A DNA stretch of 64,000 nucleotides, taken from contig JAGFBZ010002551.1 of NCBI GenBank assembly GCA_018398805.1, positions 1-64,000 on the forward strand, in the 5' to 3' direction. Under the pieces are notes generated by a model. That model ran no database searches. It saw only the letters and a program-made list of their open reading frames with translations, and was not told where the DNA came from. Source of the DNA: Hirundichthys speculiger (Eukaryota; Chordata; Actinopteri; Beloniformes; Exocoetidae). Made by a program: the position numbers and the translations under genes. The first letter of the stretch is position 1. Each line of letters starts with the position of its first letter. This document shows, piece by piece, positions 11,008-22,464 of this stretch.

Positions 11008-11747
11008 TGCGGTTACATGATGTTTTTTAATTCGGAATTAATAATTAGGAATTAAATAATTCCGAATTAAACTATTTTCCTTCGAGTTTACATGGAAAGA
11101 GTAATTCCGAATTAAGGTTTACATGGAAAACACTTTTGTTCGGCTTTATCCAACTCCGCTTTAGGTCTGGGGGTTGGGAAGGGTTCTGATTGGATGGGGG
11201 GGGCGGACGTCTTTACATCTACCAGAAGAAAACAAACTTAGCTAACTCGGTTAGCAACAACATTTCACTTATTTTTGACCTGGGTGGCGTCTCTATCTGT
11301 GAAACCTCCTTCATTTAACCTAGGCCACTACAAACTTTGAAAAGCTTCATAATTTTTATGTTTCCTGCCATCTGTTCTTTTAATTATTTCCAGTTCCTCC
11401 AAGCTATTTATTAAATAAATCGTCTCTGCTCTTGAACACCGTTTACTGCGTGCTGCCGTTTTGAAAACAAGCCCAGCGCGGAATATAAGCGTCATCGCGA
11501 CAGACGGGCAAGAGAACTAGCATGCGCAGAAAGACGGGAATTAATTTAAACAGGAATGAGTGTATACATGACCGCGGAATTACTTAATGCGGAATTAAAA
11601 TGGGAATAAACCAGCCACTTACTTCGGAATTAAGTTTAATTCGGAATTGACATTTTCATATGGAATTAAGTGTTTACATGGTAACTTTTATTCGGCTTTA
11701 ACTTTAATTCTGAATTAAAGAGGAATTAAACTTCCCATGTAAACGCA
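11008..11747. mobile_element. PIF/Harbinger-like non-autonomous element, copy 2
   Basis: Ends are TGCGGTTACATG and CATGTAAACGCA, a 12-bp inverted repeat with one mismatch. The body is collinear with 637-1386, including the Myb-encoding part (about 11270-11480, minus strand), which is broken by indels. CAGTG flanks both sides (11001-11005 and 11750-11754), but whether this is a true target duplication is uncertain. Confidence 0.65.
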
Positions 11748-11754
11748 CCCAGTG

Positions 11755-12255
11755 TCTGATCGTGACCTCCAGGTGCAGATCGTGGCCCAAGAAACTTGAA
11801 GTTTTCCACGATATCACAGGAAAATGTCACATTTCAGAGAAGAGTCTGTGAGCAGCTCAGTTTAAAGGAGCAGCAACGCTTCAACAATTATCTAAGCAAA
11901 CCGGATACCTGAGTCGCACAGAAGTCACAGTCCTCTGGGGCTTTGCAGACCAATTCCTCCCTTAACCCTCAATCTCAACCCTCAATCTCAAAAGTACGCG
12001 CTCCCGTGAAGTGAAAGTGATGTCCCGATTCTTAGAAAGTCAAGTTGAGGGGCAGGTTTGAGGGCTGTATCGCCCTCAAAATTGAGATTCTCCGGCACCA
12101 CCCTTGGGAGTCCCAGAAGGCATTACGTATTTTCGCCAAGACGTCTTCAAAAAGGATGGCGCCGAAAAAAGCGACCTACAAATGTAAGTATTTTTGTAGT
12201 TAATAAAGATATAAATGTTACAAAACTATCTTATTGTCTTCGTTATATATATTTA
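11755..12255. other. stretch without firm annotation
   Basis: It contains a tandem CCCTCAATCTCAA motif near 11964-11990 and a small candidate transposon exon (12156-12183; see findings). No host gene recognised. Confidence 0.4.
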
Positions 12256-12310
12256 TACGGTGATCCCTTAGTTTTCACGGTTAATGGAGACCGGCGCCCC
12301 CCCCCAATAA
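12256..12310. mobile_element. Tigger-like end fragment
   Basis: ACGGTGATCCCTTAGTTTTCACGGTTAATGGAG-type sequence resembles the left end of the 4412-4974 element, including the adjoining CCCCCC run. It is about 55 bp and incomplete. Confidence 0.4.
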
Positions 12311-12429
12311 ACAGCTGTGTTCATGAAACTGATTTTGATCTCCATAGCCAGATTTCACATCCATGACAACTAAATGAAAGTGAATTTCTATATAGTTACA
12401 AATTGATGTACAATTGAGCGCATGGTCTT

Positions 12430-13260
12430 TTGAATGACAGCCAACGTAGCCAATGACTAGCCGCAGGGCTTGACACTGACACCGGCCAACTGGCCAAATG
12501 CTGGTCAAATTTGGTTGTGGCTAGTAGCAATTTCTGTCTCAGAAGCAACTTTGGCTGGTAACTTATTCTTTGATATGACACATTACAATAGTTGTGCCAA
12601 TTGTTTGTATTTAAAATGTAAATGCAAGAATATTGTGAAGAAGAAAAAAACTGCTGGCATAAAGACTAAATGGCTAATGACTGAAGAAAAACACTAGCCA
12701 CAGTGGCTGGTGAGCAAAAAGTTAGCGTCAAGCCCTGACTAGCCGTCATCACTCGAGCTGTAAATAAAGACCTAATAGAACCTAGTTTTTCATATTTTAA
12801 AGAGAATCTGGACCACCGCGACTGGCTGTGGGCTGATCTGGAAGGATCCGAGGACGAAGCTTCCCTCTGTGGATTCCCGCCGGTGTCTTTGCGGCTCGTC
12901 CAACTTGCCTTGACTGAACCAGCTGAAGGGGCACAACGGATCATCTCAGGACCGTTTCAAGCTCAAGTCTTCAGTGACCAATCAATGTCCGATCAGCTGT
13001 CCGACTTCAACGCATCTACGGCTGCACGTTTTTAGGCTGATTGACCGGCGGGCAACAGCAGAGTCCTCGTTTCAGCTCCGGGTGTCGTTTCAGTAGCGAC
13101 GCAAGAAATGAGGACATATGAGTGGATTTGATTAGAACGAGTGTAAAGTAATATTTATTAGCATCAGCGAAGCCAACCTGCTAAAATACCACCGGCTCTG
13201 CTCGTTACGCTCATTTACAACACAAAGCTGTGCAGTAGGAGGAAAAAAGAGGCGGGTGAC
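12430..13260 (+). repeat. family A dispersed repeat copy, split by a hAT MITE
   Basis: After removal of 12464-12737 the flanks read like family A (TGACAGCCAACGTAGCCAATGAC, then GAGCTGTAAATAAAGA, CATATTTTAAAGAGA, GACCACCGCGACTGGCTGTG). It ends near GGAAAAAAGAGGC. Confidence 0.5.
12464..12737. mobile_element. short hAT MITE with perfect 8-bp target duplication
   Basis: 274 bp; ends CAGGGCTTGACACT and AGCGTCAAGCCCTG form a good inverted repeat. Target duplication ACTAGCCG is perfect (12456-12463 and 12738-12745). Non-coding. Confidence 0.9.
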
Positions 13261-14449
13261 GTCCCGTGGTTTTCTCCGGGTACTCCGGGTACTCCCGCGG
13301 TCTAAAAACATGCACGTTAGGCTGATTAGTGACTATCACGTTAACTTTGGGAGTGCATGTAAGCATGTGAAAGGCTCATCCAGGTGCACTCTGACCCCAC
13401 GGCCCGATATGGATGATGATGTTGATGATGGATGAATCTTAATGATTTTAGTTCTGTTTCATTTCCTTTTCTGTTCTCTTGTTTTAACGTTTAGCGTTTT
13501 TCTTGTAAGTGCTGTTCTCTTTTGTCGTTGCACGCCGGTTCACTCACGTTGTCTGTTAATCAAACATGTCCATCCACACAGTGACTCCTGAATTTTCTGT
13601 GCAGATTACTTTATTTTAATGACCGAGGAGTCGTAAATTGAGCATCTTTCATCGCTGCTCCGAGTTCCTTCGTTCAAATCGGCGGCGAGCGTCGAGGTTT
13701 GGAGCGTCAGCAGGTTGCAGCGAGAGGTGATGATGTGGAAAGCCGAGAGTCGGCCATGACAGCTGTCACGCACCATTAAACGCCCACATCTGTGGATGGA
13801 CTCTCAGAGGCGATGGGTGGGGGGGGGTGCTGCCGCCCCCCCGCCCCCCAGCTGCCACAGAGCTGTCACTCAGGATGTTTTCATGCCCCTCCGGCATACA
13901 GAACTGAATCATGGGCTTCTGGTCCATGTGGGCTTCAGCCACACCTCTCGGCTTCAAAGCCTTTTCAAGCTAAAAATGAAGCAAGATTTAGGATTTTCAG
14001 AAATCTCAAGGTTCCTCAAGTTTATCGGGTTTATCTTCAGAATTGTTTTAGCTGCATGATGGTTCATTTGCATTGATCACGGGATCGTGAAGTTAGTTAA
14101 TGACGGACAAACTCGAGAAGCAATCAGTTACATGAACGTCTTCCCAACACAGCCTGCATCAAAGACTAAGTAAAGCCAACACTGCCACCTAGTGGCTCTG
14201 AAGAGACAGTTTAGAAGATTAAATCCTTGATGACGTGATCAGCCAAAGAATTAACAAACAAAAAAACATCTACAATTGAAAAGGTTAACACAGTTAACAG
14301 CAACGATGCCACCTACTGTTTTTAAATGAGCCTGGAGCTGCAATACAGGTTTAATAACAAGTCACTCGCTCAAATAAAAGAACTTCATGTCATGACCTGT
14401 GATTTTGGTTGTGTTTGGGTTTTTATGTCTCCTGGTTTTTGGTCTGTCA
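13261..14449. other. stretch without recognised gene
   Basis: No exon recognised. G- and C-rich runs near 13818-13850 generate glycine/proline artefact frames on both strands. Confidence 0.4.
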
Positions 14450-15806
14450 CATTCTAAATTCTAAATTCTAAAAAAAAACAGACTGGAGGCAAAGTTTAGG
14501 TGTTTATTCATCTCATAGAGCCATCATTTTTATTCCCCATAAAACGTAAAGAACATATCAGATGTTAAAAACTGAGACGTTTCACCTTTTCATGGAAAAT
14601 ATGAGCTCATTTTGACTCTGATGACACACATCTCAAACACATCTCAAAAAGATTGAAATGGGCCAAAAACAGGCAGGAACTGGTGCATTTGACAACTAAT
14701 CAGGTTAACTGTCAGCAGGTCAGTGACCTGGTTATAAAAGGAGCATCTCAGAGAGGCAGAACCAATCAGATTTAGAGACAGCCAAATTGCATCTAAAGAT
14801 GTGAAGATCTCACCATCGACAGTCCACGATATCATCAACAGATTCAGAGAATCAAAGGTCAAAACCGGATGTCCACAATCTTCAGGTCCTCAGGCAGCAC
14901 TGCAGTAAAAACAGACCTGATTGTCTCCTGGACATCACTGATGGACTCAGGAACTCTTCCAGAAACCACCGTCTGTCAACACAGTTCACCTTCAATCCAC
15001 TGATGCAGGTTAAAGCTGGACCATCAGAGAAGAAGACACATGTGGACACCATCCAGAAACACCAGCGTCTCCTCTGGACCAAAGATCATCTAAGATGGTC
15101 TGAGGATGAATGAAAACTGTTCTGAGGTCAGATGGACCAACCATGGACGCCGTGTCCTGCAGACTGAAGAGGAGAAGAACCATCCAGCTGTTATCAGACA
15201 GCTCAACAGCTGCATCTCTGATGGTCTGAGGTTGATCAGTGTCTATGGAGGCAGCTGGAACATCTGGAAAGGCTCCATCAATGCTGAAGAGAACATAGAG
15301 GTTCCAGAGCAACTGCTCCATCCAGACAACGTCTCTTTCAGGGAAGACCTTCCATATTTCAGCAGGACGACGCTGAACCACAGACTGGATCCTCACAGCA
15401 GCAGGACTTCACAGGAGAAGAGTCCAGCTGCTGAACTGGTCCGTCTGCAGTCCAGATGTTTCACCAGTAGAAAACATCCAGCGGTGAAGGTCCAGGACTG
15501 TTGAGCAGCTAGAATCCTGGATCAGACCAGAATGGGACAACAATCCTCTACTAAAACTCCAGAAACTGGTCTCCTCACTTCCAGATGTTTCCAGACAGAT
15601 GTTAGAAGAAGAGATGATGAACATCACCCTGTTCCAACTTTACTGAAACATGTTCCTGCCATCAAAGTCAAAATGAGCTGATATTTCCCACGAAATGGTC
15701 AAACATCTTAGTTTCAACATCTGATATGTTCTTTATGGGAATAAAATATGGCTTCATGAGATTCTGTTCTGATACATGTTTTGGGTTGGAATTGGGGGTT
15801 CTGTAG
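14450..15806 (+). mobile_element. decayed Tc1/mariner transposon
   Basis: Long inverted arms are visible: AAGAACATATCAGATGTT near 14550 and its complement AACATCTGATATGTTCTTTA near 15716, extending about 100 bp each with mismatches. The right end reads TTGGAATTGGGG, typical of a widespread fish Tc1 family. Between the arms lies a plus-strand transposase pseudogene. Exact outer ends and the TA duplication are not preserved. Confidence 0.8.
14764..15640 (+). pseudogene. Tc1-like transposase pseudogene
   Basis: Reading across frames recovers Tc1 transposase landmarks in order: an N-terminal helix-turn-helix (QIASKDVKISPSTVHDIINR near 14767), a central NHGRRVLQTEEEKN segment near 15131, a WKGSINAE segment near 15265, and the region that should hold the second catalytic aspartate (FQQDDAEPQT, near 15358). 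Multiple stops and frameshifts separate them, so no active enzyme can be made. The opposite-strand 128-residue frame at 15010-15396 is a shadow. Confidence 0.75.
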
Positions 15807-16399
15807 AGGAAGAACTGGACCGACCCCTGTGACTCCACCGATAGGTTGTCGTAGCAGGAGCAGCTACTTTAGCTTGGCTGGCTTAGCTTATGATGACGCC
15901 AATTCGTATCTCATCACATTTGTTCTGGTCAAATCTGTCCAATCATCCTCATTTCGAATGTTGCGAATTGTCAGAGCTGAAACGATGAGCTCTGGCGTGA
16001 CCCCGCCTCTAACGGTCGAAGCTGGTGGCGTTTGTCCGCAGGTTGGGCCCCTGACTCGCAAGACGAGCAACGGTGGGTCCCAGCAGACCTGGGCAGGTCC
16101 ATTTCAGAGCTATAAACTTAAACAGACACAGATCAGCTACTGAAGCTCCTCCAGGCCTCCTCTTTCCTCTGTATGACTTCTTGAAGAGTCTCTACATCCT
16201 TAAGGAGATAAGGAGGCACTACTGAACTGAGAGGAGTCTAAAGTATGTTGATCTCTACTGCCATCTTCTGGAAGTATCCGAGAATGCAGCACCTTCAGTA
16301 CAAGAGTACAAGAGTAGTTTTTCAGCATCCTGCTCCCAGTGATTCTGTATTCAAATGACGGCTTTTAAAAAGTCCATCTACGGTGAAATAACGAGCAGC
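15807..16399. other. stretch without recognised gene
   Basis: No exon recognised. GAAGAACTGGACCGACCCCTGTGACTCC near the start recurs in modified form near 42620, probably dispersed repeat debris. Confidence 0.4.
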
Positions 16400-16690
16400 A
16401 CCAGGTGTAATAAAGCTTCAAAACTAATTACCATCCTGCACTGTAACACTGTAACACTTCCACAGATCGCAGCGTTTGCACATCTTGCCACTTTAACTAC
16501 ACTTGTCACTTTGTACCTCTGACTGTCTGTTTATATTACTTAGTTTTAAATCTGCAATTTTATCTCGTTATCTTGTGAATACTTCTATTTCCTATTTCTA
16601 TTCTATTTTATATTATTACTGGGCTTGCTCCGGGACCAGGGTAACTCATTTCAGTGACAATAAATGATCCTTGAATCCTTGAATCCCTTG
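16400..16690 (+). mobile_element. LINE-like 3' tail
   Basis: T-rich 3'UTR-like sequence ends in TGACAATAAATGATCCTTGA followed by tandem ATCCTTGA/ATCCCTTGA units, the usual microsatellite-like tail of fish non-LTR elements. 5' part not identifiable. Confidence 0.5.
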
Positions 16691-17649
16691 AATCCCTAAA
16701 TGAGCGGTGGGCAGTCCGGTCATGGAGGTTCGGTTATACCGTTGAAAGCAAAGCATCTGTCGGTGACAAGGAGGAAACTTCGGTCATTTCCATTCCAGAC
16801 GCAGCCACCAGTGGACGTACGACTGGGCCCGACTCTGGCGGGACGTTTCCAGAGCACAGAGCCCGGTTTGTTTCCCGTTTTGGCAGCAGCCGTTTCCTAG
16901 AGACACACAGGCCTGTTTTCAGCACCTTCAGGAGCTTTGTGTTTGAAAAGCAAGCAGAGGGGAAAAAAAAAAAAAAAAAAAGGGCCTAATCCCTGCAGTT
17001 TATATTTAGCACGGCTGTCTCGTTACGAGCAGTCTGAATCACGGGGTCGTTTGCTTGACGTATTGCCAGTTATGGTTTGAATGAATGGAGGTGAGCGCGG
17101 ACTCCTCTGTGTTTTTGTTAAAGGGCCGGCGCTGCTGCCATGGCGCTGGTGTTTCCCTCCAGGACGATGACGCACGAGTCATGTTTGAGTGGACGCTAAT
17201 TCAAGACAAAGGCCAGCGTTAGCACAAACTGACTCACGAAAGAAAACACCGTCGTCGTTCACAGAGCTTTTTCTGCGTATAAATTTCAAACAGATGGCGA
17301 GACTCACCTCTGGACGTCAGAAATACGGGCCTGAAACATCATGAAGTGGAAAAAGACTTACAGCTTCAGGTTTATGTGACTGTGTGGTATAATTTCATTC
17401 ATCTGGTAATAAAAGACAAGTGATTTCAAGCTGGAGTGTAAGTGCTTTAGATTTGCTTATAAAGCTCAAATGCCCAATAAAAGCTCAATAACCTCTTCCT
17501 GCAGTATTAAAAGAAACTATTCAAGAGGAAACTGGATGGGGTCGACAAACGCTTATCATTTTAATTCATCCATCCTTTATGTGTCTATGTTCAGGCTCCC
17601 GGGGGTCTGCTGGTTCACCTGGACAGGTGTGTGTGTTTCTCAGCAATAA
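16691..17649. other. non-repetitive-looking stretch, no exon recognised
   Basis: An A-run lies at about 16963-16981. The 17030-17230 part is mixed-composition and not obviously repeat-derived; no splice-bounded open frame was convincing. Confidence 0.4.
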
Positions 17650-17938
17650 TATTTCTAACGGTGCTGTTGACATGAAACGTTCACCAGATGTTGGCGACAA
17701 CCAATCCGATCCAAACATGCAAAGAAAACAGACCGTGGGTATCCATGAATTATCTTGTGAGTAGTAATGTGACATGACACGGGGAGAAAGTATTGAACAC
17801 GTGAAGAAAAGGAGGTGCAAAAAGGCATGGAAAGCCAAGACAGCAGCTGAAATAAATCAGTAATTAGAAAGCGATCCTGCCCCTCGTCAGTGTTCATTAA
17901 ATTCAGCTGGTTTGGTCTTTGTAAAGGTGTCTCATTAC
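17650..17938. mobile_element. fish MITE remnant (AAAGTATTGAACAC type)
   Basis: GGGGAGAAAGTATTGAACACG, GGAAAGCCAAGACAGCAGCT and ATCAGTAATTAGAAAGC resemble, from memory, a Tc1-type MITE abundant in teleosts. Boundaries are not defined. Confidence 0.3.
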
Positions 17939-18287
17939 CAGTGTCGTACCTGAACGCGTTCATTGAAAGAAAGTTGATGAACTAGTTCATATTTTGTGCG
18001 AACGTGAACTGAGCGTGCTCTCTTTCCCCTTCACCAGCGGGGGGCGTGAACGAGTTCATTTGGGCAGTTGTGAACGACGTTGTTTCAAAGTTCACGCATG
18101 GGCAAAACCGTTCCAGGTTTCCAGTGAACCCCATTTAAAATCCACCACTAATGAGCCTGATATGTATCTGAGGAAATCAATCAAACATGGCAACACGGCT
18201 GTCGCTGCTGTCACGCTAACAATTACGTCATCAAACGTTTAAAACAAGCAGGAAGATGAAAGCTTACCCAGAGCTGGAGGATTGAAT
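17939..18287 (+). mobile_element. hAT element remnant (CAGTGTCGTACCTGAACG type)
   Basis: The start CAGTGTCGTACCTGAACGCG is shared with a 39-bp fragment at 46179-46217. It is followed by degenerate coding-like sequence with several stops. The right end is lost beside the Tigger-like copy. Confidence 0.45.
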
Positions 18288-18289
18288 TA

Positions 18290-18642
18290 CAGTAATCCCC
18301 CACACTTCACGGTCTCAGTACATCGCGGAAGTTTAAAAAATATTCATAGAAAAAAAATTGAAAAAAAAAAATTGAAAAAACTTCAAACGAAGCGCGTGAG
18401 GCTGAAACGAAACCCATCACATCAAGAACGAGTCTCAGGAAGCAACAAGAGCTGACAGGGGAGGCCCCATGAACGAATATCGAGACCTGTGATTGGCTGC
18501 TATGACGGTCATTACTGTACCGTCGGTTGTCTGTATGCTGATTGGCTGACACGCGTCCCCGCATCTCTCATCTCTTGCTAACATTTCCACCTTAAGGACT
18601 GGTTTTTGGCAGCAAGTTTTTCCTCATATTTTTAATCTACTG
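18290..18642 (-). mobile_element. Tigger-like MITE, copy 2
   Basis: It begins CAGTAATCCCCCACACTTC right after TA (18288-18289). Most of the body is the reverse complement of about 4700-4974 (for example GATTGGCTGACACGCGTCCCCGCATC). The right end is degenerate and may be the CTG-TA at 18640-18644. Confidence 0.65.
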
Positions 18643-18647
18643 TAGAG

Positions 18648-18960
18648 CAGTGATTCCCAAAGTGTGGGCCGTGGCCCCCTGGTGGGCCGTCGTCGGACTG
18701 CAGGTGGGCCGTGAGATGTCATTAAAATTAAACAAATGTGTTTTAAATCCTCGATCTTTTTTAAATATGTTTTTAATTACTGTAAAATAATCATGACATT
18801 ATTAAAAAAACATTAAGAAGTAATAAAACAAACCAGTTAAGTGTTATTCTACTGTCATCTTAACTTATATGACAAGTGTCACCTTATTTGTTGACATTAA
18901 TATCGGATCATGGTTCTTCACATTTCAAATTGGGCCTTGGTATTCTGAAGTAGAGAGAAG
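18648..18960 (+). mobile_element. hAT MITE (TGGGCCGTGGCCCCCTGG family), truncated copy
   Basis: The start CAGTGATTCCCAAAGTGTGG and body closely match the complete element at 44704-45087. It lacks about 70 bp of the interior and the last bases of the right end. Confidence 0.7.
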
Positions 18961-19589
18961 CTGAAATGGAAATTACAGTTTTACAGGCTGTCCCTTTAAT
19001 GCTAATGTGAACCCTGGTTGGTTAAGGATTCAGAATTGGACACATAGTTTTCAACAGATAAAATAAATATATTTACTGACAAAAATGGTGACCTGTCCAA
19101 TACTTACTTCCCTCCCTGTATGACGGAGGAGCGACAACATAACCGGCCGGCGGTGTCGTCAGACGCTCGCGAGACAAATAAGTAAAATAAGCCCAATATT
19201 ACAATGGCTTTTTGTAGCCTAAAACATTAATCTAACAGTCAAACCCCTGAGAATGATGAAACCAAAGACTGATTCCTTTCCTTATTTTAACTTAAAATCA
19301 AATTAAATCATAGGTTTGCTGTCAAAAGGTGGACAGACTCATCTGAAAGTTTGCCATGTTTGTTATGAGGTATGTCGATATTATCTCAGAAATGTCGGTT
19401 CAGCTGTATTGTGTCCATTCAAGCTTGAATTGAAACATAAATGTTCACCACGTGTTGGTGAATGTGTTCTGAGTGGAAAAAAAAACTTCACAATAATCCA
19501 AGGTTGAAGGAAAAATAACTGGATTAGAAGAGAAAAGCCCAATTTTTCTTTCTAAAATGTCCTTGTCATGCGTGGGTGGTGGTGGTGGT
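18961..19589. other. stretch without recognised gene
   Basis: CCAATACTTACTTCCCTCCCTG near 19097 resembles the end of a teleost MITE. No gene seen. Confidence 0.35.
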
Positions 19590-19611
19590 GGGGGGGGGGG
19601 GGGGGGGGGGG
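19590..19611. repeat. 22-nt poly-G tract after GGT repeats
   Basis: Short GGT/GGTG repeats run into 22 G residues. Produces poly-Pro artefact frames on the minus strand. Confidence 0.9.
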
Positions 19612-19879
19612 AGATATCTTTGACATGATGTCTGGAGCTGGTTTTTCTGCGTCTGATGGGACTTGTGTTGGTTGTTGGACGTACAGACTCGTTTATGCAG
19701 AACCCTATAGACGACTGACTGCTTGTGTCGGCAGGTTCTGACAGGTTCAGGATCCTGAGAGTTACCATGGAAATAAAACATATAAAAACAAAAAGAAGAC
19801 TGTCTCGTTAGTCCTTGTGCTCGAGCTGAAACTCCAGGAGGTGAAGATACTGACATCCAGCTCAGGCAACTGGATGTCT

Positions 19880-19955
19880 TTTTCTTTTTTTTTTTTTTTT
19901 GAAGATTTTGTGGGTCTAGCAGTGTTTATTTACAGTGAGAGAGAGAGGAATTTGG

Positions 19956-19989
<34 letters not shown>

Positions 19990-20120
19990 CAGGCTGGGAG
20001 TCAAACCTGCGTCTTCTGCAGGAGACTGTAGCGTCTATAAACCACTGAGCTCAAACTCCGGCCCGCTGGCCTCCATTTTGACTGGCCGACCAATCAGTCT
20101 ATGAAAAAAAAAAAAAAAAA
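19880..20120 (-). mobile_element. tRNA-derived SINE-like element
   Basis: On the minus strand there is an A-box-like GAGCTCAGTGG (20041-20051) and a B-box-like GGTTTGACTCC (19997-20007), spaced as in a tRNA, with a possible GCA anticodon loop (CTGCAGA). It is followed by a (TC)n/(GA)n tract (19936-19987) and further body sequence. It resembles tRNA-related SINEs common in teleosts. The cloverleaf is imperfect, so a functional tRNA is unlikely. Confidence 0.55.
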
Positions 20121-20169
20121 ATCGAGGGAAAAATCTAAATAAAGTTATCATTAATTACATTATTATAAG

Positions 20170-21068
20170 TAGGGATGGGCATAATTAATCGATTAATCGA
20201 TGATTGATCATTAAGAATTTGGTCGAAGAAATTAATTTTCGTCGATGAACTGAACTTTTTGTTTTTTTTTTTAAACAATCCGAATGTAGGTTATCAGTGC
20301 ACGTCCTCAAACAATGCGATGCATTTCGCTGTGCCACCGATAGAAATTTGCCACCAGGGGGCAACATTTCACCATCACCCTACCCTGGCTGGACTCAGTT
20401 GTTACATGCGAGCTTCTGTAGGTCATCGCCTAATCATGAAGCGGTCGCGGTGAAGTGTGGCGTGGGACCATTTTCATTTAGAAAATGAGCAAGTGTACTG
20501 CAATCACTGCAATGCTAATTACAAATACAATTAATCGACAACGACAATGATGTATCACTTGAACAACGCGCATCCAAGCCTTGTAAAGGACGGTGGAGGC
20601 GGTTCATCATCAGCCTAGCCTAGCCTAGCCTAGCCTAGCCTCAACTCGGTGTTAGCACGGACCAGAAGGAGCTGCAGTGCACATCGAGCACACAACAAGC
20701 GCATCTTTTTAAGAAACAAAAAGCCTGTAATACTGGCGCCTTGATATAAATTGTCCTTGTTACGTAGTCTCCTCAATATCTCTTCTTTTATTATCGTTGT
20801 TTTTTTAAAGAAAAGAAACAGGAAATGTCACGTTATTGTCGACCACAACATCCGGGCCACTGAACACATCTGGGCATGCGCGGGCCATAGCAACCAGGCC
20901 ATAGCAACCAGGCCATAGCAACCAGGCCAAAGGGGAAAACAAACGTCACGCCGATATCGAGAATATTTGTGATAGTTTTCAATATAAAAATGTTAATGAT
21001 TAATCGATTATTAATCATTAATTCTCCCGACGATCGATGAATAAATCTCGACCAAATGCCCATCCCTA
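20170..21068 (+). mobile_element. hAT element with BED-finger relic and perfect target duplication
   Basis: 899 bp. Ends TAGGGATGGGCA and TGCCCATCCCTA are perfect inverted repeats, and ATTATAAG is duplicated exactly at 20162-20169 and 21069-21076. Subterminal AATCGATTAATCGAT motifs occur at both sides. Inside are a BED-type zinc-finger relic and a five-fold CCTAG repeat near 20616-20641. The catalytic part is absent, so it is an internal deletion derivative of a ZBED-like hAT transposon. Confidence 0.9.
20436..20618 (+). pseudogene. BED-type zinc finger fragment of a hAT transposase
   Basis: Starting at an ATG (20436) the frame reads MKRSR, a stop, then AWDHFHLENEQVYCNHCNAN and, after another stop, STTTMMYHLNNAHPSLVKD. 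This is the BED pattern: an aromatic W..F start, a C-x2-C pair, then an S/T-rich helix with H-x4-H. Two in-frame stops show it is dead. Confidence 0.8.
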
Positions 21069-21076
21069 ATTATAAG

Positions 21077-21930
21077 TAATACTACTAATATAATAATATT
21101 ACAGTAGTACTTAACAAAAATAACTCAACACAGCCACGGTGAGGTATGTCAAGACATCACGGACTCAACAATCAATCAACATGAGCCTCAACAAGCACCG
21201 TAAGGTTGATGCTGAGAACCGGTACTTGAACCCAAAATGGACCGATGATTTAGCTTTTATTTTGCTGTGTCATGCAAATGCAACACCACTGTGTTTAATC
21301 TGCGTTGCAAACAGTGTCGGTTGTTAAGCTCAAAAATAATAAAGCGGCATTACGAAAGCAAACATGCGCGCTTCCACGCCGACTTTCCGCCTGGTAACAA
21401 AGCCAGAGAATGAAAAAAATGTATGTTTAAAGTGGACCAAGTCATGCAATCCAAATGAAAGACATGTACTCTGTGTATCCCTATTCCCTGAAATAACTTT
21501 CAAGTCGCTAAACATCTAAATGATGAAACTCAACTGCCATTAATTTGACTGTCATACTCCTTCACTTATAGCTATTTTCAGGTACATTGATTTATTTTTT
21601 TTTACTCAGTCAGCCATATAACTACTAATTTTATTTTATAAAAGACATGTGAGACTGGCTTGTCTATCTCCAGGCAGACAGACATGCTACATGTGCTATA
21701 GTTTGTGCAGTTATGGATACAGTTGTTTGTGTTTTGTGTTGAATGTGCGAGGAAATGCAACAAATGCAGCCTTTTTATTTACGTATTGTGTGCATGCACA
21801 TTGTACTTTGATACATAAAAAACAAAACAATGAGAGAAGTCATCAAGTATCATTAATGTCGTAATTTTATTAAGTGGCCCCTGGGCCCTTGACACTTTTG
21901 TAATGTGGCCCACAGGTTCATCTATTTGAG
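21077..21930 (+). mobile_element. hAT element remnant with transposase N-terminus
   Basis: The right end reads TTTGAGTATCCCTG (near 21930-21942), preceded by GTGGCCC motifs typical of hAT/Charlie-like ends. The interior carries a transposase N-terminal pseudogene. The left end was not found; the 20170-21068 element may have inserted into or beside it. Confidence 0.6.
21181..21412 (+). pseudogene. hAT (ZBED5/GTF2IRD2-like) transposase N-terminal pseudogene
   Basis: The plus frame begins MSLNKHRKVDAENRYLNPKW and continues with a PLCLIC zinc-finger half (C-x2-C). After a frameshift near 21327 it resumes with KRHYESKHARFHADFPPGNK, the H-x4-H part of the finger and its usual tail. This is the typical N-terminus of hAT-derived transposases. 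The frameshift and stop after NKARE make it non-functional. Confidence 0.8.
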
Positions 21931-22004
21931 TATCCCTGTCCTACAGGACTGGTAAAAAAAAATAATTTTTTCCCTTTATAGGTTAGATTCCATGAAAACT
22001 GTTC

Positions 22005-22027
22005 GGGGGGGGGGGGGGGGGGGGGGG
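22005..22027. repeat. 23-nt poly-G tract
   Basis: Uninterrupted G run. Confidence 0.9.
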
Positions 22028-22091
22028 TACCACATCAAATACATTTATATTAAGTTATAAAGCTGACCAGTCGGATGGCCTATGACATTTA

Positions 22092-22464
22092 ATGTGTTTC
22101 ATTGACAGCTAGCCATTGGCTGTAACAGCTAGCCATTGCTGTGATCATTTTAGCATCTTAGCATGAGGATTATATTGACTTCTGAGCTGTAAATAAAAGA
22201 TCACGGTCATATTTTAAAGAGAGAGCGTGTTTTCTTGTGCTTGTATTAAGTGGACAGACCACCACGACTGGCCATGGCCAGTCTGGAAGGATCTGAGGAT
22301 GGAGTTTAGCATTAGCATAAGTGTGCTAACTGTGGCAGCCATGTCATGTAACTAATGGAACAACATTTGAGACTGAAGGTCCCACAACTGGGAGGATTTA
22401 CTGCAGGTCCCGGTACAACAATCGGAAGATTCCTGAAATGATTTCCGTGAGGGCTCGGGTCCTT
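22092..22464 (+). repeat. family A dispersed repeat, well-preserved copy
   Basis: 373 bp, almost identical to 28018-28402. The main difference is a 12-bp internal duplication present only in the latter. It contains TAGCATTAGCATAAGTGTGC and GACCACCACGACTGGCCATG. Not coding. Confidence 0.85.

Noticed and set aside
15010..15396. 128-codon minus-strand frame
   Set aside because: Antisense shadow of the Tc1 transposase pseudogene on the plus strand.
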